A stretch of DNA of 64,000 bases from Struthio camelus (Eukaryota; Chordata; Aves; Struthioniformes; Struthionidae). The stretch is from contig NC_090944.1 in assembly GCF_040807025.1 (NCBI RefSeq), forward strand, positions 113,026,238 to 113,090,237. The letters run 5' to 3'. The notes below the pieces were generated by a model. It was not told where the DNA came from. It worked only from the letters and a program-made list of their open reading frames with translations, and did not search any database. Every line of letters starts with the position of its first letter. Positions within the stretch are counted from its first letter, which is position 1. Position numbers and translations under genes: made by a program. Below are positions 51,801 to 64,000 of the stretch, piece after piece.

Positions 51801-53890
51801 AGCTGTTGAAGGAGAGCTCAGAGCCTCCACCAAGCTGGGTTGGAGCTGAAAACCCACCTGTCAGCTGTTACCCAGTCACAACCATCACTGCCACCACCAG
51901 TCTGTGATTTGGGGAGGGATACAGCACAGCTGGTGGGTCTGTTTTTGCATAGGTATTGCTTTTCTTCTAATTTCCCCCTAGTCTTTCCACTTGTCTTCCT
52001 GCAGGAGGAGGTCAAGCAGAATTCTGCAACGTGCAAAGAGATGTGGTACAGAAATTTTGTCCCAAATGGCAAACCCACAATGAATTTGCTCTCTGTATGG
52101 TGGCAGAGAGGAAAGAGCAACAAGACTTGCTCCATAAATTTTGCAACAGGAGTCTCAACAGCCTGTTCTCACAGACTAAGGTTAGTATTTTCACAGCATA
52201 ATATTTTACTGAAGTTGTTAAAATAAAGAGAAGATATCCAATAGGTTACAGAGAAGCATCAGTGATCAAGCTAAGTAAAAAGCAGTCTCCTTAAACTTCT
52301 GGTCTTATGTGGTAATTTGCCAACTCTTTCTCCTTAGTCAAAAGAAATATTATAGTTGAGACCAAATGTACTCAGTGGGCAGAATGCGAACACCTTCAAT
52401 TTGCAGGTGATGACCAAAATGTTAGGACTTCTCAACAAGATATGGAGCATCTAGTAAATCATTTTATTCAGCAAGGTTTAGAGCACTCAGACCTAAAGGA
52501 GAGCTCTTAGCCTGGACTCATCTTTTACGTGTACTTTGCAGGTTCTCATATACACCTATATAAGTAAATTAAACACTTAAAAAAAGGCTCCCAGTGTGTC
52601 GAAACAAAAAAAAAGTCAAATACCTGAGATAACTGGGTGGTGGCAAACTCTTTGGCTGCATCAGGTTTTTTTTCAGTTCCTATAGAATAAGACTCACAGA
52701 GGCAGGCAGCAGTGCCCTGTTGGAGCAAGGCTCCCTAATTGTGGCTCTTTGGATGCAGAGGCTTGTTGAGGGCTGGTCCTGGCGGTCTGTAGTCACAGTT
52801 TCCCTCCCCAGGTGCTTGCTCTATCTGGGAGGTACTGGGGCAGCTGCCATCCCTCGGGTGGCCTGTGGGCAGCTCAGATGAAAGTGTCTCTGGGGGTAGC
52901 CTCTGCCGCAGGAAGGTGCTAAGCAAAGGTGCAGGCCACAGATATGCTACAAAGTGCTTCCAGTGCATTTAAGACATTTCTTGATCTCATTGCAGGCATG
53001 GACAGAAAAAGCAATAATTGCATCTTATTGCTCCTACCCTTTGCAATTTGTCAGTTGGTATATTACTGCATACATTTTTTTGTGTTAAGAAATTCTAGTT
53101 CAGAAAGTGGTACTTTGCTCAGGAAATCGTTTTAATGGCTAAAAAGTTGAAGGTCACACCAGTTCCTTGGGATCTTTTGTACCTGAAAAGCACTCCATTC
53201 AGAGTTTTCTTGTGATGTGCTGCCTCTGCCCCCACTCCTCCTAGTAAGCGGATAAGTTCCCAACTGACCTGTCAAATGAGAATAATGATAAGAAGTCTCA
53301 GTGATTCACAGCTAGGACATGCAGTGTTCAGTTCTTTGCTCACACTGTGAGGCAATTAATGCAATTTGTGCTGTTTGGCTGAGTGAACAGTTTGAAATGA
53401 ACCATTGAGCCATCTGTTCCTCCAGCTGACATCAGGCATGTCAAGAGCAGCAGTTAGTTTTTGCTGGGGAAGAAAAGAAATATCTCTCTGTCATTAAGGA
53501 ACGTTCAAGGAAGGTTTTTTTCCTTCCCCTCTCTATCTTTAGAACAAGCTCTTTCTTTCATATTTGCTTCTGGCTTAGGCTACGTGCCCTGGAGACTTTT
53601 CTAGCGTCTCTTGGTGACTTGGGAGAAGTGAAGCAGAAACTATGGCTACACTGAACACTGCCTTCTCTCATTTCTTGCGTGATTTTGGTGGGAGACGGAG
53701 GTATTCTTTAGGGTCTGATTTTTTTACACAATTATTTTGCTCTTGCATTGCTCTAATCTTGTCTGCATGCTTATTTCCTGAAGCCCTTAGCTTAAGAGTC
53801 TCCCATGAAACCAGCTCTTGTGAGGGTTTTCAAAAGGCCTTTTGGAGGTCATATTTCATCCCCTGCAATTAGTAAAAGATACCTGCTACA
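45870..53890. other. intergenic stretch right of UTP25, no recognised gene
   Basis: No exon series of a known protein was found. Contents include T runs near 46240, 46405 and 47325, and a GC-richer patch at 48640-49134 with a 164-codon minus-strand frame lacking family resemblance. There is also a purine-rich, CpG-containing segment at about 51050-51293 ending in a good donor (AAAGAG/gtatgt), and a well-bordered open segment at 52005-52180. C runs lie at 51624-51635. Confidence 0.6.
52005..52180 (+). other. possible plus-strand exon, unidentified
   Basis: A strong acceptor (ctttccacttgtcttcctgcag) and a fair donor (ACTAAG/gttagt) bound 176 bases. One frame reads like a cysteine-containing soluble protein: EFCNVQRDVVQKFCPKWQTH, then NEFALCMVAERKEQQDLLHK and FCNRSLNSLF. 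A second frame is open as well. I do not recognise either. The upstream donor at 51293 could be its partner, but the frame through that segment does not join to the protein-like frame, so a non-coding transcript is as likely. Confidence 0.3.
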
Positions 53891-53899
53891 ACAAAAAGG

Positions 53900-55360
53900 T
53901 ATCACCTCATTAGTAACAGGAGGACCGGAAAAAGGTTTGCCCACTTCTCAGTGGAAAGGAAGAGCTACCTACAGATAACGCTGAGGAGCTGGAGATCTGA
54001 AGGTGGATGTTTGATGCCTATTTTGCGTCTATCTTCACTACAGAAAGTTATTGGAAATAGATGGCTGGTGCAACTAACACCATTGGCAAAGGGATAAGGT
54101 GAACCTAAAATAAGACAAGACTAACTTAGAGAAGACTTAAGCAGAATGTTTTCAGATTAGCCAGGCCTGATGAACTGGCTCCCTAGATAGAGAGAGAATT
54201 GTCTAAAGAAACCTCAGAAGCTTTGGTGAGAATTTCTGATAACTTGTGGTGGGCAGGTAAGATATCAACAGACTGGGAAAAGGCAAAGGCAGTGCCTGTC
54301 ATTAACATGCCCATGTGTAGGGGGGAGAGCAAAGTTAGGGAGTTATGAAGGAGTTTGCATCAGCTCAAAACTTTTAGGATGAGTGCCCTAAACAATTTGA
54401 AAGCACCAAGAATAAAAGAACAATGAGAAGTGACTGATCAAAAAGAAACTACATCGTACCAAGCTAATGTTCTTCTAGCCAACAGTGGCTAGGGAAGAAG
54501 CTGTGGATGCCCTTCATCTTGATAGTGACTTTCACCTTCATCCTAATACAACATTCCCATTAGAAAAGCTAGGAAAACACAAGAGTCGAAGGGGTTTGAT
54601 GCCAAGCGGGGTGGGTAGCTTACGTAGAGGGTAGTTGTCATAACAGATATTACATCAGAAGTTTCCCACTACAGTCTTTTCTGGGCCAAGTCTTTTTCAA
54701 TGGGTTTGTTAACAACCAGAGTGCTAGGCAGAAGAGCACGCTTATTACATTAGCAAATGATCGGAAAGCTTGAAGGACTTCAGAGGACAGGATTTGAATT
54801 CAAGATGTTCTCAAGAAATAGGAAAAATGGCCTAAAAAAAAAAAAAAAAAAGCAATTCAACTGAGACAAGGTCAAGATAACGTTCTTAGGCTGGAATAAT
54901 CAAACGCACAAACACAGGCTATCAAAATACAACGTTTAACAAAAGTTCTGCAAAAGCACATTGGGGTGGCATTGTGGACTGCAGACTAAACATGAGTCCA
55001 CAATATTCTGAGAAAAAGCTATACAACACTCTGAGATGTATAAGCAGGAGTACAACCTTCAGGACCTTTGAAGTAATCCAGCCCCTCTACTTAAGAATAT
55101 CAGACCAGACTCCTTTGGCCTGGGGTACCCATTTAATTTGAGGTGCTGCATTCAGAGCAGAGGTGGACCAACTAGTCTGAGGCAAAGTTTGGAAAGTGTA
55201 AGAGCAGACTGAGCGGAGGAGAGCTTAGGTCTTCAAACGCACAAAATTCTGTCACGCAGAGCAAGAGTGTCTAATTTTTATGGTGGATAGGGTAGAGAAA
55301 AGGAAAAATTGAAGTTTAGGAACAGGGAAAACATTTTAATAGAGATGGCTCTGAGGCCGG
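53900..55360 (+). mobile_element. degraded CR1/L3-like LINE, long fragment
   Basis: Segments occur in the order of the reverse-transcriptase part of old CR1/L3 LINEs. These include 'agctgtggatgcccttcatc' (54500-54519), 'tctgggccaagtctttttca' near 54680, 'ttagcaaatgatcggaaagc' (54751-54770), 'ttgtggactgcagactaaac' (54972-54991), 'gagatgtataagcaggagta' (55032-55051), 'gaggtgctgcattcagagca' (55140-55159) and 'tatggtggatagggtagaga' near 55280. Frames are broken throughout, so no protein is encoded. An internal 20-base A run lies near 54834-54853. Boundaries are approximate. Confidence 0.7.
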
Positions 55361-55469
55361 GAAACGACAGCTCAGGGAGGGCTTATTTTGCTGAGAGGTG
55401 ACGTTTGTGTGAGCATCTCTTTCTTTGCACAAATGGAAGCAGAAATGCTGCTGCCTGCGTTGTGGCAGG

Positions 55470-55760
55470 AGGGATGACTGCGCGCCCACACCCAGGGTGG
55501 GAAGCAGGGTGGTGCACGGGGTGGGGAGAGGAGTGTTGAAATGGGAAAGCTGTCTGGGCCGTACCGAGCTTGGCAGCCTCTTCCCCTACCCAGCTGCATT
55601 CAAGGCCACAGAGGGCCGCTGTCTGCCCTGCTGCCTCCCCGGCTCCCTGTCCCCCGCGCGGGCGGCCGATGGCCCCGGGGCTGGAAGGAGCCTCAAGGGG
55701 AGGGACAGAGCCAGCACCGAGGTCCCAGCATCTCCTGGGATGGCTCAACCTCTTAGAGAG
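55470..55760. other. GC-rich, CpG-containing patch
   Basis: Composition rises sharply just after the degraded LINE, with tracts such as 'ccccgcgcgggcggccgatg'. Frames are open on both strands, as expected where TA-containing stops are rare. No splice-bordered coding segment is recognised. Confidence 0.5.
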
Positions 55761-57219
55761 GTGGGTTTGCTCGGTTGCTCGTAAAAAGGCTTCTGAAGAG
55801 CTAGGGGTCTGCCTTTGAGCAAAGGCAAGTGGGTAAATTGTTTTAAAACGTCCTAGGAAAGGCTGCTCTTTACAGTGCTCATCTGTCCGCCATCACGTGG
55901 GGATTTCTTCAGCAATGTTTCCAGAGAGAACAGCATGTTACATTATCACAGTTCTCACTGTATATTCTAGGAAAGAATCGACGTTTCTAGCAAAAAAGCT
56001 ATTTGTTTAGCTAATGGACCAGGTTTCTTCCTTGATTTTGGAAAGCATTTGTGCTAAATTGGCAGTAAGTTAACAAAATTCATGGTCCGTTATCCCATAC
56101 AGCAAAAGAAAGAGAATGATCACCTTAAGCAAATAGATGCTATACAAAGAAATAATTCATATGCAATGCAGTATTTATGTTCCTAAAGTCCTGTGGTTAT
56201 TCTTGTACTGTCGTATTGTTCAGACACCAAGAACTGCAGCCAGCCAAGTTAAGTGGCTCATCTCTGTTTTGAGATCATTTCGTTTGTTCATAATTAATAT
56301 GTCCTACATCCTGTAAACCCAAGCAATAGCATCTGACAGGTGTTTTTAATTTCTCAGTAGTCAGTAAACAGGCATCCGGCTGAGCTATGCTTGGCATTGT
56401 TTAACCAATAGACAGTTGTGTTTTATGGGCTCGTGGCACACTGGGCCAAATTCCAGTCCCACTGGAAAGCCCTGGTCCCGCTCCAAGGAATTCAGCGTAA
56501 GGACGACAGCGATATCCAGACCCGGTGTTTTTATTCTGGTAGGTGGATCCAGTCATGCCGTATTAACAGCTCTTTACTGGTACACAGGATATTGCTCTAA
56601 AGCTGTTGCCTCTTCTGTTAGACAAAACATGGATTTATTTATGTGCTGAACGCCGGACAGTGTGACAGAAGAGTGTGAGGCAGTGACCAGGATAATCTGG
56701 TAACTGATCTGTTAACTAAAGATGCTACTCCAACAAATTGTTTTAAAAGAGCACCTGAAGACATTTTGACTGCCTCTGCGCTTGGTGTTTCTTACTGGAC
56801 AAGCAAGGTTTGTGCCTGCTTTCTCGGAGAGCTGGGCAGGATTCCTTAGCAGACAGCGTCCACTGGGAAAATGAGGAGGCGGTCACCTCGGCTGCATTTT
56901 CAACTCAGGCAAATTAGGACCAAGCTTCAAAACTCTCTGCTTATTTTAGTTAAAAAATTAAAATGTAAGTAATTTACTACTATTACCCCCCTTTGGCGTG
57001 TGTTTTCTGTTATTCGTTGTGCTTAGCAAGATTTTCTGCCATGTTTTATCTGTTCGAGGCGAACATCCCCTAAACAACCTTTCCCAAATCCTTTCTCTGG
57101 AATATTTTACGAGTATTTTACCAATCATGCAGCTAGTTGTTCTCCCCTTTGAAAAACGAATTCTCGCTTTGCCTTACAAAGCATCCACAGCCGCAGGACT
57201 TTTTGCCCAAGCGGCAGAT

Positions 57220-57640
57220 GGGCCTGACGAGAGGAGCAGGGCGTTATGCCGAAACATCCCTGCTGGTGGCCAGGGCGGAGGGCACTGGGTGGCACCCGGA
57301 TGCGAGCGTGGCCCAGCCCGGGGCCGGGGTCTCCCCTCAGCGCCCCGCACCGCTGCTGCTCTCCCACGCTCCTCCGAGCAACAGCAGCTCTCTTTACCGG
57401 GCTTCGCCTTTGCGTTCGACGATATTACCGGAGCTATTTCATTATCTGAAACTCAACTTTTAAACAAAAATGATCCCTTCCTCCAGGGGAAGGAGGCGGA
57501 GAGAGAGCCGGCGGTGTTTCGACGCCCCGGCGCTCCTCGGGCTGCCCCAGGTCCGCGCCTTTCTGGGGCGAGCGTGGTGATAGCTACTCGCCAGCGACAT
57601 ATTCTGTACGTGGTAGGAGCGTTCCTCTGTGAGGGCAGAT
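57220..57640. promoter_or_regulatory. small GC-rich, CpG-containing island without an assigned gene
   Basis: A GC-rich block with repeated CpG lies between AT-rich flanks. A plus-strand frame is open from about 56998 to 57672 (224 codons) but has no ATG at its start and no protein family resemblance. The block could be an unassigned promoter or enhancer-linked island. Confidence 0.35.
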
Positions 57641-57783
57641 GGCGTTCAACTGATAGTCAGAATAATACATGAGCAGCAGAAAAGATGTGGGTTGATTAAA
57701 TAATTAGCATACTGTGACATTCTGCTGCTTAACGGCAATTTCGAGCTAGGTCGAAACGTTGGTCTATATGGCACCTCTCGCCT

Positions 57784-57797
57784 CCCCCCCCCCCCCC
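57784..57797. repeat. 14-base C run
   Basis: Uninterrupted C run in 'cctcccccccccccccc' context, between the small GC-rich island and an AT-rich candidate regulatory segment. Confidence 0.9.
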
Positions 57798-57964
57798 CAC
57801 CTTCGTTTTCTGCCTGCTGTTGTGCTCACTCCAAGGGAAAGTTTGGACATCACGAGTGAAATCCCTCCTTGGTTGCAAAATGTAAGAATTTGCTACTCAG
57901 CACTGCATGCTATGGAATAAAAATAATATTATAAAAGAAATTAAATTTTGCTAAATTAATTTAA

Positions 57965-57977
57965 GTTGCCAGGCAAC
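57965..57977. promoter_or_regulatory. perfect RFX X-box palindrome
   Basis: GTTGCCAGGCAAC is two perfect inverted GTTGCC half-sites separated by one base, the consensus bound by RFX factors. It sits in an AT-rich, homeodomain-site-rich segment (ATTAAATTTTGCTAAATTAA just upstream). Confidence 0.6.
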
Positions 57978-59999
57978 CAGTCATACACAATGAGGCTTCT
58001 ACTCGAGCATTATTACAAATAAAAAGCTGAATGTGTAGAACAGATCAGTGTTTAGGCCAAAATGGATGATCTCAGGGAGCTGGGTCGCTGGGGGCTAGAG
58101 GGAGGTGTTGAGGCCAGTTTTCAGTCATCATACGCATCTGGATAGCGACTGCTTTCCGAATGTGTTTGTATGGCCACTAGAAGTGTAATCAGTGAATCTT
58201 ATTAACTCTACCCCTCCCTGTCCCCCTGCTCTGCAATTGTACAACAATAATAATCACAGGCAGTTTTCTGTCAACTGAAGAATAAACACAGAAAACATGC
58301 TTCTCTCAAGAAGGATATCATTATTCACTAACTAAATACAACCCACTGAATTACTCATCCTCCTCTCCAAATCCTGTTGTCTATTCTGGGTTTTGTGGAG
58401 TTTCTCTGTGAATCAAAATGAAAGAAGTTGTCCCGCTAATAAATCACTGTCACTGTGAAGTGTTAGTGCAGTCTCCAGAGTAGTCTTCTGGCTGTCCCCA
58501 GCACTGCAGCTCTAGCGTCTTGTAATGTCCAGAAAGAGTCCCACAAAGCCAGCAGATCTCTTTTTCTAGTTTCAGTATGAAATTACTGTTTTCCCTACTG
58601 ATGTCAGTACTGGAGATTACATTTCAAACTTCATGTCTGGCAATAATCATGGTAACCCTGACCAGAGGAGGCAGCTCAGGACCTCTGCTATGGCGAGCTG
58701 GCGTTAAGAAGGAAAAGAGCAATCGCGCTCCCGGAGATGTCTGAGTGGAGAAAAGCTCTGGCTCCAGCACGTGTCTGAGGGAAAAGGCTTACCGTTTCTG
58801 TGTCAAAGTGGTGTAAACCAGCCATAACTGACAGAAAAAAACAAAACATATGAGAAATGCTTAAGTCAGTGGGATTGCCCCTGAGAATCAAAATTTATTG
58901 AGGCTCTTCATCCTACTTTAGAGAACAAATGTTGAAAAATGATATTGAAGTAATCCAGTCAAGTTCTCTGAAAGATACTTGAATACAAAGTCTATAGTTA
59001 GACATGTATTAATTTCTATGAACTCTAAGCGTGAACCCTTGTTATTGTGTAGAAGTGGACTGGGAGCCATGGCTAGTGGGGGGTCAGCAAGAGCAGGTGT
59101 GTGGGGTAAAGACCGAGGTCAGCTCCTGAAAGTGCTGGCTGCCTTCCTGAGTTCCGGATGAGCCTTTATGTGGAAATTACGTTCTTCACTTCCTGTCCTA
59201 ACCAGATAGTATAATTCTTGCCTTTTGAGCTAAACAGTTGCTTTGCTCTTCTCTGCAAGTGATTAAATTCCATTGCTGGGAGAAATTATTGCAACAAACT
59301 CTCGTTTTTCTTACAGAGTATTATATAGCTTAGTAAATGAATAATTCTAGCAACTTTAGTCAGCTATTGATAATATTATTTAAAGTAACTTACTAATAGA
59401 ACTTTTGGCCGGGAGGTTAGAATCGTTGCCAGTTTATGCCACCCTGTGAACTGACCTAAAGGAATGACACGGTGAAGAAATTCTTATTTGCGTACAGAGA
59501 CCCGCAGCTGCTTTTCAAAATGTAAGTTAGATTGACTTAGATGATGCATCTCAGACTCATTTAGTTGTTTAATTTATAAAATGCGCCTTGAAAAGCATTC
59601 TTGCTTAATGGAAAGGGAGCTTCAATGTCAAATAAAGACGACCGGACTGGAAGAGAACAAACAATTCAAAATTGGCGTCCCTTTAGCTCCGTCAAAAGCT
59701 GCAAATTAACAGCGCTCCTGAAGTTCATATCCACCAGATGAGTTATAGTGTTAATTTACCCCCTCACCTAATGGAAGGAAGAAATCCGATTACACTTGGA
59801 ATCCTCAGCAGGAACGGGTATAACTTTTCATCTAGTTATTAACATTTACAACTGTCCTCAGAAGGACTGTCTGAAAATACAGCAAATCCTCCTTCCTTCT
59901 TAACCTCTGGAAGACTAGAATAAAGCTTTCTCTAGCAATAAAACATGAACAGAAATGGGTATTTTATATCAGGGGGTTTTGATGCAGACGGTAAAGAAG

Positions 60000-62900
60000 A
60001 CAAGCTACGAGTGTAAAGTAGATGATTCTGAGTAAGAAGAAGCTTGGAAAAGTCTATTTATGGCTTTTCAGCTCTGCCTGCAAGAGACCTGGATACACAA
60101 ATCCAGTTGAAAGTCTGTGGGAGTGATGGCATGATTAGCACACTATAACTCAGCTGGTGACACTCATTGCATAATTTCGCAGGAAAAAAAAAGCAGAAAA
60201 AACCCCAACAAGCAAAGCAAGCATGCAAAATTTTCTAATACCAAATTTTCATAAAGCTCTCGGTGTAACTGGCTGTGGCCTCATTCTCAAAATTTGCTTT
60301 GTCACTTAAAATATGCCATTACAATACATGTGAGGGGACATGATATTAGTGGGATGTGGAGTGACTTAGGACTGAATATCATCGTGTGGTCTGGGGGACC
60401 TCTGAGACAGGCAGTGATGCGGTCTAGTCCACATAGGTAAAAAGGCAGGCAACAGGCCTTAAAAACCACAAAAGTTTGCTGGTTAGTTGTTAGAGAAGTA
60501 AAGGGCTTGATCGTACACCATTTGAAATTTAGTAAATTTTGTCCGTTATCCTCCTTTAATCTGAAACAGTATATATTTTCAAAGGATGAGTAACAAGCTC
60601 ACAAGGATATCAATTACAGTGCACACCCATTATCCGTCCTGGCCAGCCTCCATTTTCTTCCAACAAATGTGTTTTAAGTAAATCTGTTGCATTGGAGACT
60701 TGGTCTTGAGATCACTTTCTGAGGGGAAAAAAAACATAAAAAAGAAACCTCAAAAAACTCCCATTGCTCCTTAAACAAAAGCATCGTTTTGTAGCTCTTG
60801 TGAGACTGGGACCCTCTCTCCCATGCTGCATACCATTTATAGTTAAAAGGAGTTTGTTCTACCATATTTTATCTGCATATATTTTGGGTTTTTTTGTCAT
60901 TAGTTTAGAATATTCTTGTTTAGCTACTGCATGTGTTCTTTACTTGGGAATCTCTTTCTTATTTCCACTTAATCATTTGTCTAAATTATAAAAGACAATT
61001 CACCCTCTCCTACTACAAAATGTACTCGACCAGCAGTAACAATAAGGTTGCATTCAGGATTTTAGCATCCATCTGATTTACTGTGAAGACAAAAGATGTA
61101 TATGAAACATATGGATGATGTACTGTTCTGAAAGATGCTGCGACCAGAAGTGCTGAGTCACTAGATGCTGACTCAAAGATGAATTTGTATATACAATTAT
61201 ATAGTTTTGGTTTTGTTCCAAATAACGGTGGAATTAATTTAAATAGCTGCTCCTTCTAGATGCAAGAATAAAAACATTCAAAAATGTCTTCAGCCTATAG
61301 CCTTTCTTTGGCATTGACAAATACTCATTTTTTTCCAGTTAGAAAAATAAAACTTCCCAGGTCTTTAATTTGTGCAATAAAAAAGCTATTTTTGAAGCTC
61401 TCATTATGCAGGAAAGAATTTCACTTCCTCTCAGAATTTGCTACTGACTTCAGCTCAAAGAAGAACAGCTTGATGGTCCCGTGACCTACAGCCACAGAAG
61501 GCCTGCAAAGGTAAAACTTTATGCTCCCAGGCGTTTGTCAGCTGTGTGCAGGTCTAGAGTCCTTGAATAATTTAGAGATGTTTTCAGTTACTCTCATTGC
61601 AAATGACCCTGAACAGCAAAAGAGCTGTGTCCCTGGATGTATCCACATTCATTTCTCCTCTGCTAGGAGGAGGGATAGCTCAGGACTTCCTTTGAGGGTT
61701 TATGCTCAGCTTTGGCTGTGGTAGCAGTACCGGGGGCTTGTTACAGTATATCAGAGTAGATACACCGACGTCTAGAGGAAGCCTTCTCTGAGGCTGTAGT
61801 GCATTTATTGCAGTAACCCTGTTTTCTTTTGGGAAATGTGCTTGAATAAAGGTGGTAGGTCAGGCCCTCCCATCATAGGTGTGCTTTGAGTTTCCACCGC
61901 TGTGTAATACTTCAGCTCTTTCATTTTCTATTTATTTGATGTATTTAATTATTCATGTGGTATTAATCCATTCTGTGACAACTAAGTTGAATAAAAAATG
62001 TTAAAACCTAAGCATTATGGTTTTTGGTGTTACGGGGAATGAAGTGAGGGGTATTTAATCAGGATAAATAATACCAAAATTGATACACTATACGTACTTT
62101 TCCAAGGTGTACTTATTTTCTTAGTACCAATATCTTAAATGCAGCCCTAATCAATAGTATAAGTTTAGCATCTGCAAATATGGAACCACTTCCATAAAGG
62201 ATTTTAGAGATTTTACTTTAGACCTGTGCATGTGAGCTTGAGTCAAGTGTTGTGCTGGAGCCAAACTGATGTTTGAACTTGTAGAGCGTCATTGAAGAAG
62301 ATAGATAGATCAAAGCTTGAGGGATTGACATTGTCTAAAATGAAATTTTAATTCAGTCATACATTGCAGTTATAACATTTCATGTCAGAAGCCTCAAATT
62401 AAGTATATAGCAATAAAATCCATTAATAAATCTGTATCAGTCAAAAAGTTGGCTATGGTTTATTTCTCATCATGATAAGGAGTTTTAAAATTGATGAATG
62501 TCTTGTTGATTTTCAAAAAGCCAGGACTGCCAGCACAAGAATTGCGTTAATGAATTACCTAGACAGTACCTGCAACTTTCTGTGTTATAAATGTTTGAAA
62601 GGTAGGCTTTCAACGCCAAGGTTAATTGATTTCCAAAGCATGGATTTCAACTTCAGTTAGTATCTAAACGTGACTTAACAAAACTCCACGTATATGGGGA
62701 TTAGAGCAATAGAAGTCTCTGGAAATTGGTACACATTTCCAGGATGCTAGAAATACTGAAAACTGTTAACATTTGAAGAGATCAGCCCCCCCAAATATCT
62801 ATACTTAAAGACTATTGTAAGATATGTTTGTTTCTTCCTCTCCGTAAAGCATTTACTAGAGATCTTTTTAGCTTGGGACAGCTCTGTCATGACTGTTACC

Positions 62901-64000
62901 ACCACTGACACGCTGGCACTCGGTGCCGAAACCAGCAGAGCGAAAGGCAGAACAGTAACAGCCCATGGCATGTGCTGGAGCACAGCTGCCCGTTAATGAA
63001 TCCACACAAATAAACCCCTTCAGCAACACTATGAAATGCCTAGGTGTGTTTACTGTCACGGGGAGGGAAGCTCCAGCACAAGCGCACATGTAAAGAAATA
63101 GGAAACTAACAATCTGACTTCCTTACACATTCTTCCAAAGGGTAAATCAACAGGTCACCGGAGACAGCATCTCCTGAATATCTTACCGGCAACAATTCAC
63201 TAACAGATTAGTTGCCTCTGTGTTACGATGATGTGACTTGGATTAGAAACTGTAGGAGGAGACGAAAAGGAAAAAGTTACCAGGAAAGAGAAAAATTCAT
63301 TTTAGAGTGGCATGGTGAAAATCTTTCGTTTATGAAGCCTTATCTAATGCATAAATACGATATGATGTAGTTCTGGAGAAACGCAGTCTCTGCTTTCTGT
63401 TCTGTGTTTTAGACTTCATCGACTATGTTGTGTTTGTAGACAATACATAATTCGCAGGATGTAATAAAGACTTGATACATTTCTAGCACACTGTGACGAG
63501 ATTTGGTGCCTGCACCTGTTGTTTGAAGCCCCACGGAAGATGGGAATTGCATTTTCAAGTATCATTGCTACATACCAGGGGAAGATTCACTCAGAGCAGC
63601 ACCTAGAAGGGAGTGCGTTCGGAAGAGACCTGCGTCTGAGTACATAAAACAATGCCATCTGCTCAAGTGAAAGATTGATATTTAATCCAATACAAAGCTT
63701 TTATCTTAAAAAAATATTTTAATTGCAATCATCCCAGTACCTGTGAATGGTAAGAAGCCTATAAAGATCATGTTGAGCAATGTTGCCTGTATCACAAAAT
63801 AGCTTAAATCTGGGACAGTGTTTCCACAAGTAATGTAAAAGAAACCTTTTAGTAACACAGTAAATGAAGGTCAGATTCAGGTATGAATAACTATATTATT
63901 CCGGGGAACTGTAATGATACTTTCAGCTATTTGGTGCCATTTAATTACAAGAAGGGCTATGTAGAATAACATAACTGAGCACAACTTTTTTAACAAAAAA
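60000..64000. other. gene-free AT-rich stretch to the window end
   Basis: No coding exon, RNA gene or recognisable repeat was found on either strand. Scattered AATAAA hexamers (for example near 61266 and 61990) and short open frames occur at background level. Confidence 0.55.

Larger units (their letters stand above)
57680..60000. other. AT-rich stretch with candidate conserved non-coding elements
   Basis: No exon found. Sub-segments at about 57680-57760, 57880-58030, 58130-58280 and 59560-59770 are rich in homeodomain (TAATTA-like), SOX (ACAATAATAA) and RFX-like words and lack repeats, giving the look of developmental enhancers. This is a judgement from composition; conservation could not be tested. 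Confidence 0.35.

Noticed and set aside
51840-52226. 128-codon plus-strand frame starting MELKTHLSAV
   Set aside because: It runs through an obvious polypyrimidine acceptor; the alternative frame after the acceptor reads more like protein.
56998-57672. 224-codon frame as a new gene
   Set aside because: The first codon is not ATG, the N-terminal half comes from AT-rich intergenic sequence, and the C-terminal half coincides with a GC-rich island; no family resemblance.
60509-60527. Resemblance to the miR-29 seed region (CACCATTTGAAAT)
   Set aside because: The mature sequence does not match fully and no complementary arm for a hairpin was found nearby.

Overview
The window is vertebrate nuclear DNA, most likely avian. 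It has spliced genes with GT-AG introns, CpG-island promoters, worn CR1-type LINE fragments and no mammalian SINEs. Three protein-coding genes are well supported, all on the + strand: the 3' end of TRERF1 (coding 2348-5995, entering from the left), MRPS10 complete except for uncertain N-terminal exons (9759-16320), and complete UTP25/DIEXF (29102-45617, 12 exons, 769 codons before the stop). TRERF1-MRPS10 adjacency matches human 6p21.1, while UTP25 belongs to human 1q32.2. From memory, both segments lie together on chicken chromosome 26, which supports a bird. Species cannot be fixed from sequence alone.

Layout: 1-8935 is TRERF1 introns, its last five coding exons and a long 3'UTR. 8936-9758 is a short spacer with a TA-rich microsatellite leading into the MRPS10 CpG-island promoter, which carries NRF1-, ETS- and YY1-like sites. 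9759-16430 is MRPS10. 16440-28780 is about 12 kb without a recognised gene. Parts of it look like antisense (minus-strand) UTR or exon sequence, and it holds an unusual three-copy palindromic repeat at 27708-27769. 28780-29460 is the UTP25 CpG island. 29102-45865 is UTP25. 45866-64000 is about 18 kb without a recognised gene. It contains a degraded CR1/L3 element at about 53.9-55.36 kb, two GC-rich patches (55.47-55.76 and 57.22-57.64 kb) and AT-rich segments that look like candidate regulatory elements, including a perfect RFX X-box.

The three genes do unrelated jobs: TRERF1 is a nuclear ELM2/SANT/zinc-finger regulator, MRPS10 is a mitoribosomal small-subunit protein, and UTP25 is an rRNA-processing factor. 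Their proximity reflects conserved synteny, not an operon. I found no CRISPR array, tRNA, rRNA or intact mobile element. The least explained parts are possible minus-strand exons divergent from UTP25, a possible plus-strand spliced transcript near 51-52.2 kb, and the 57-60 kb element cluster.
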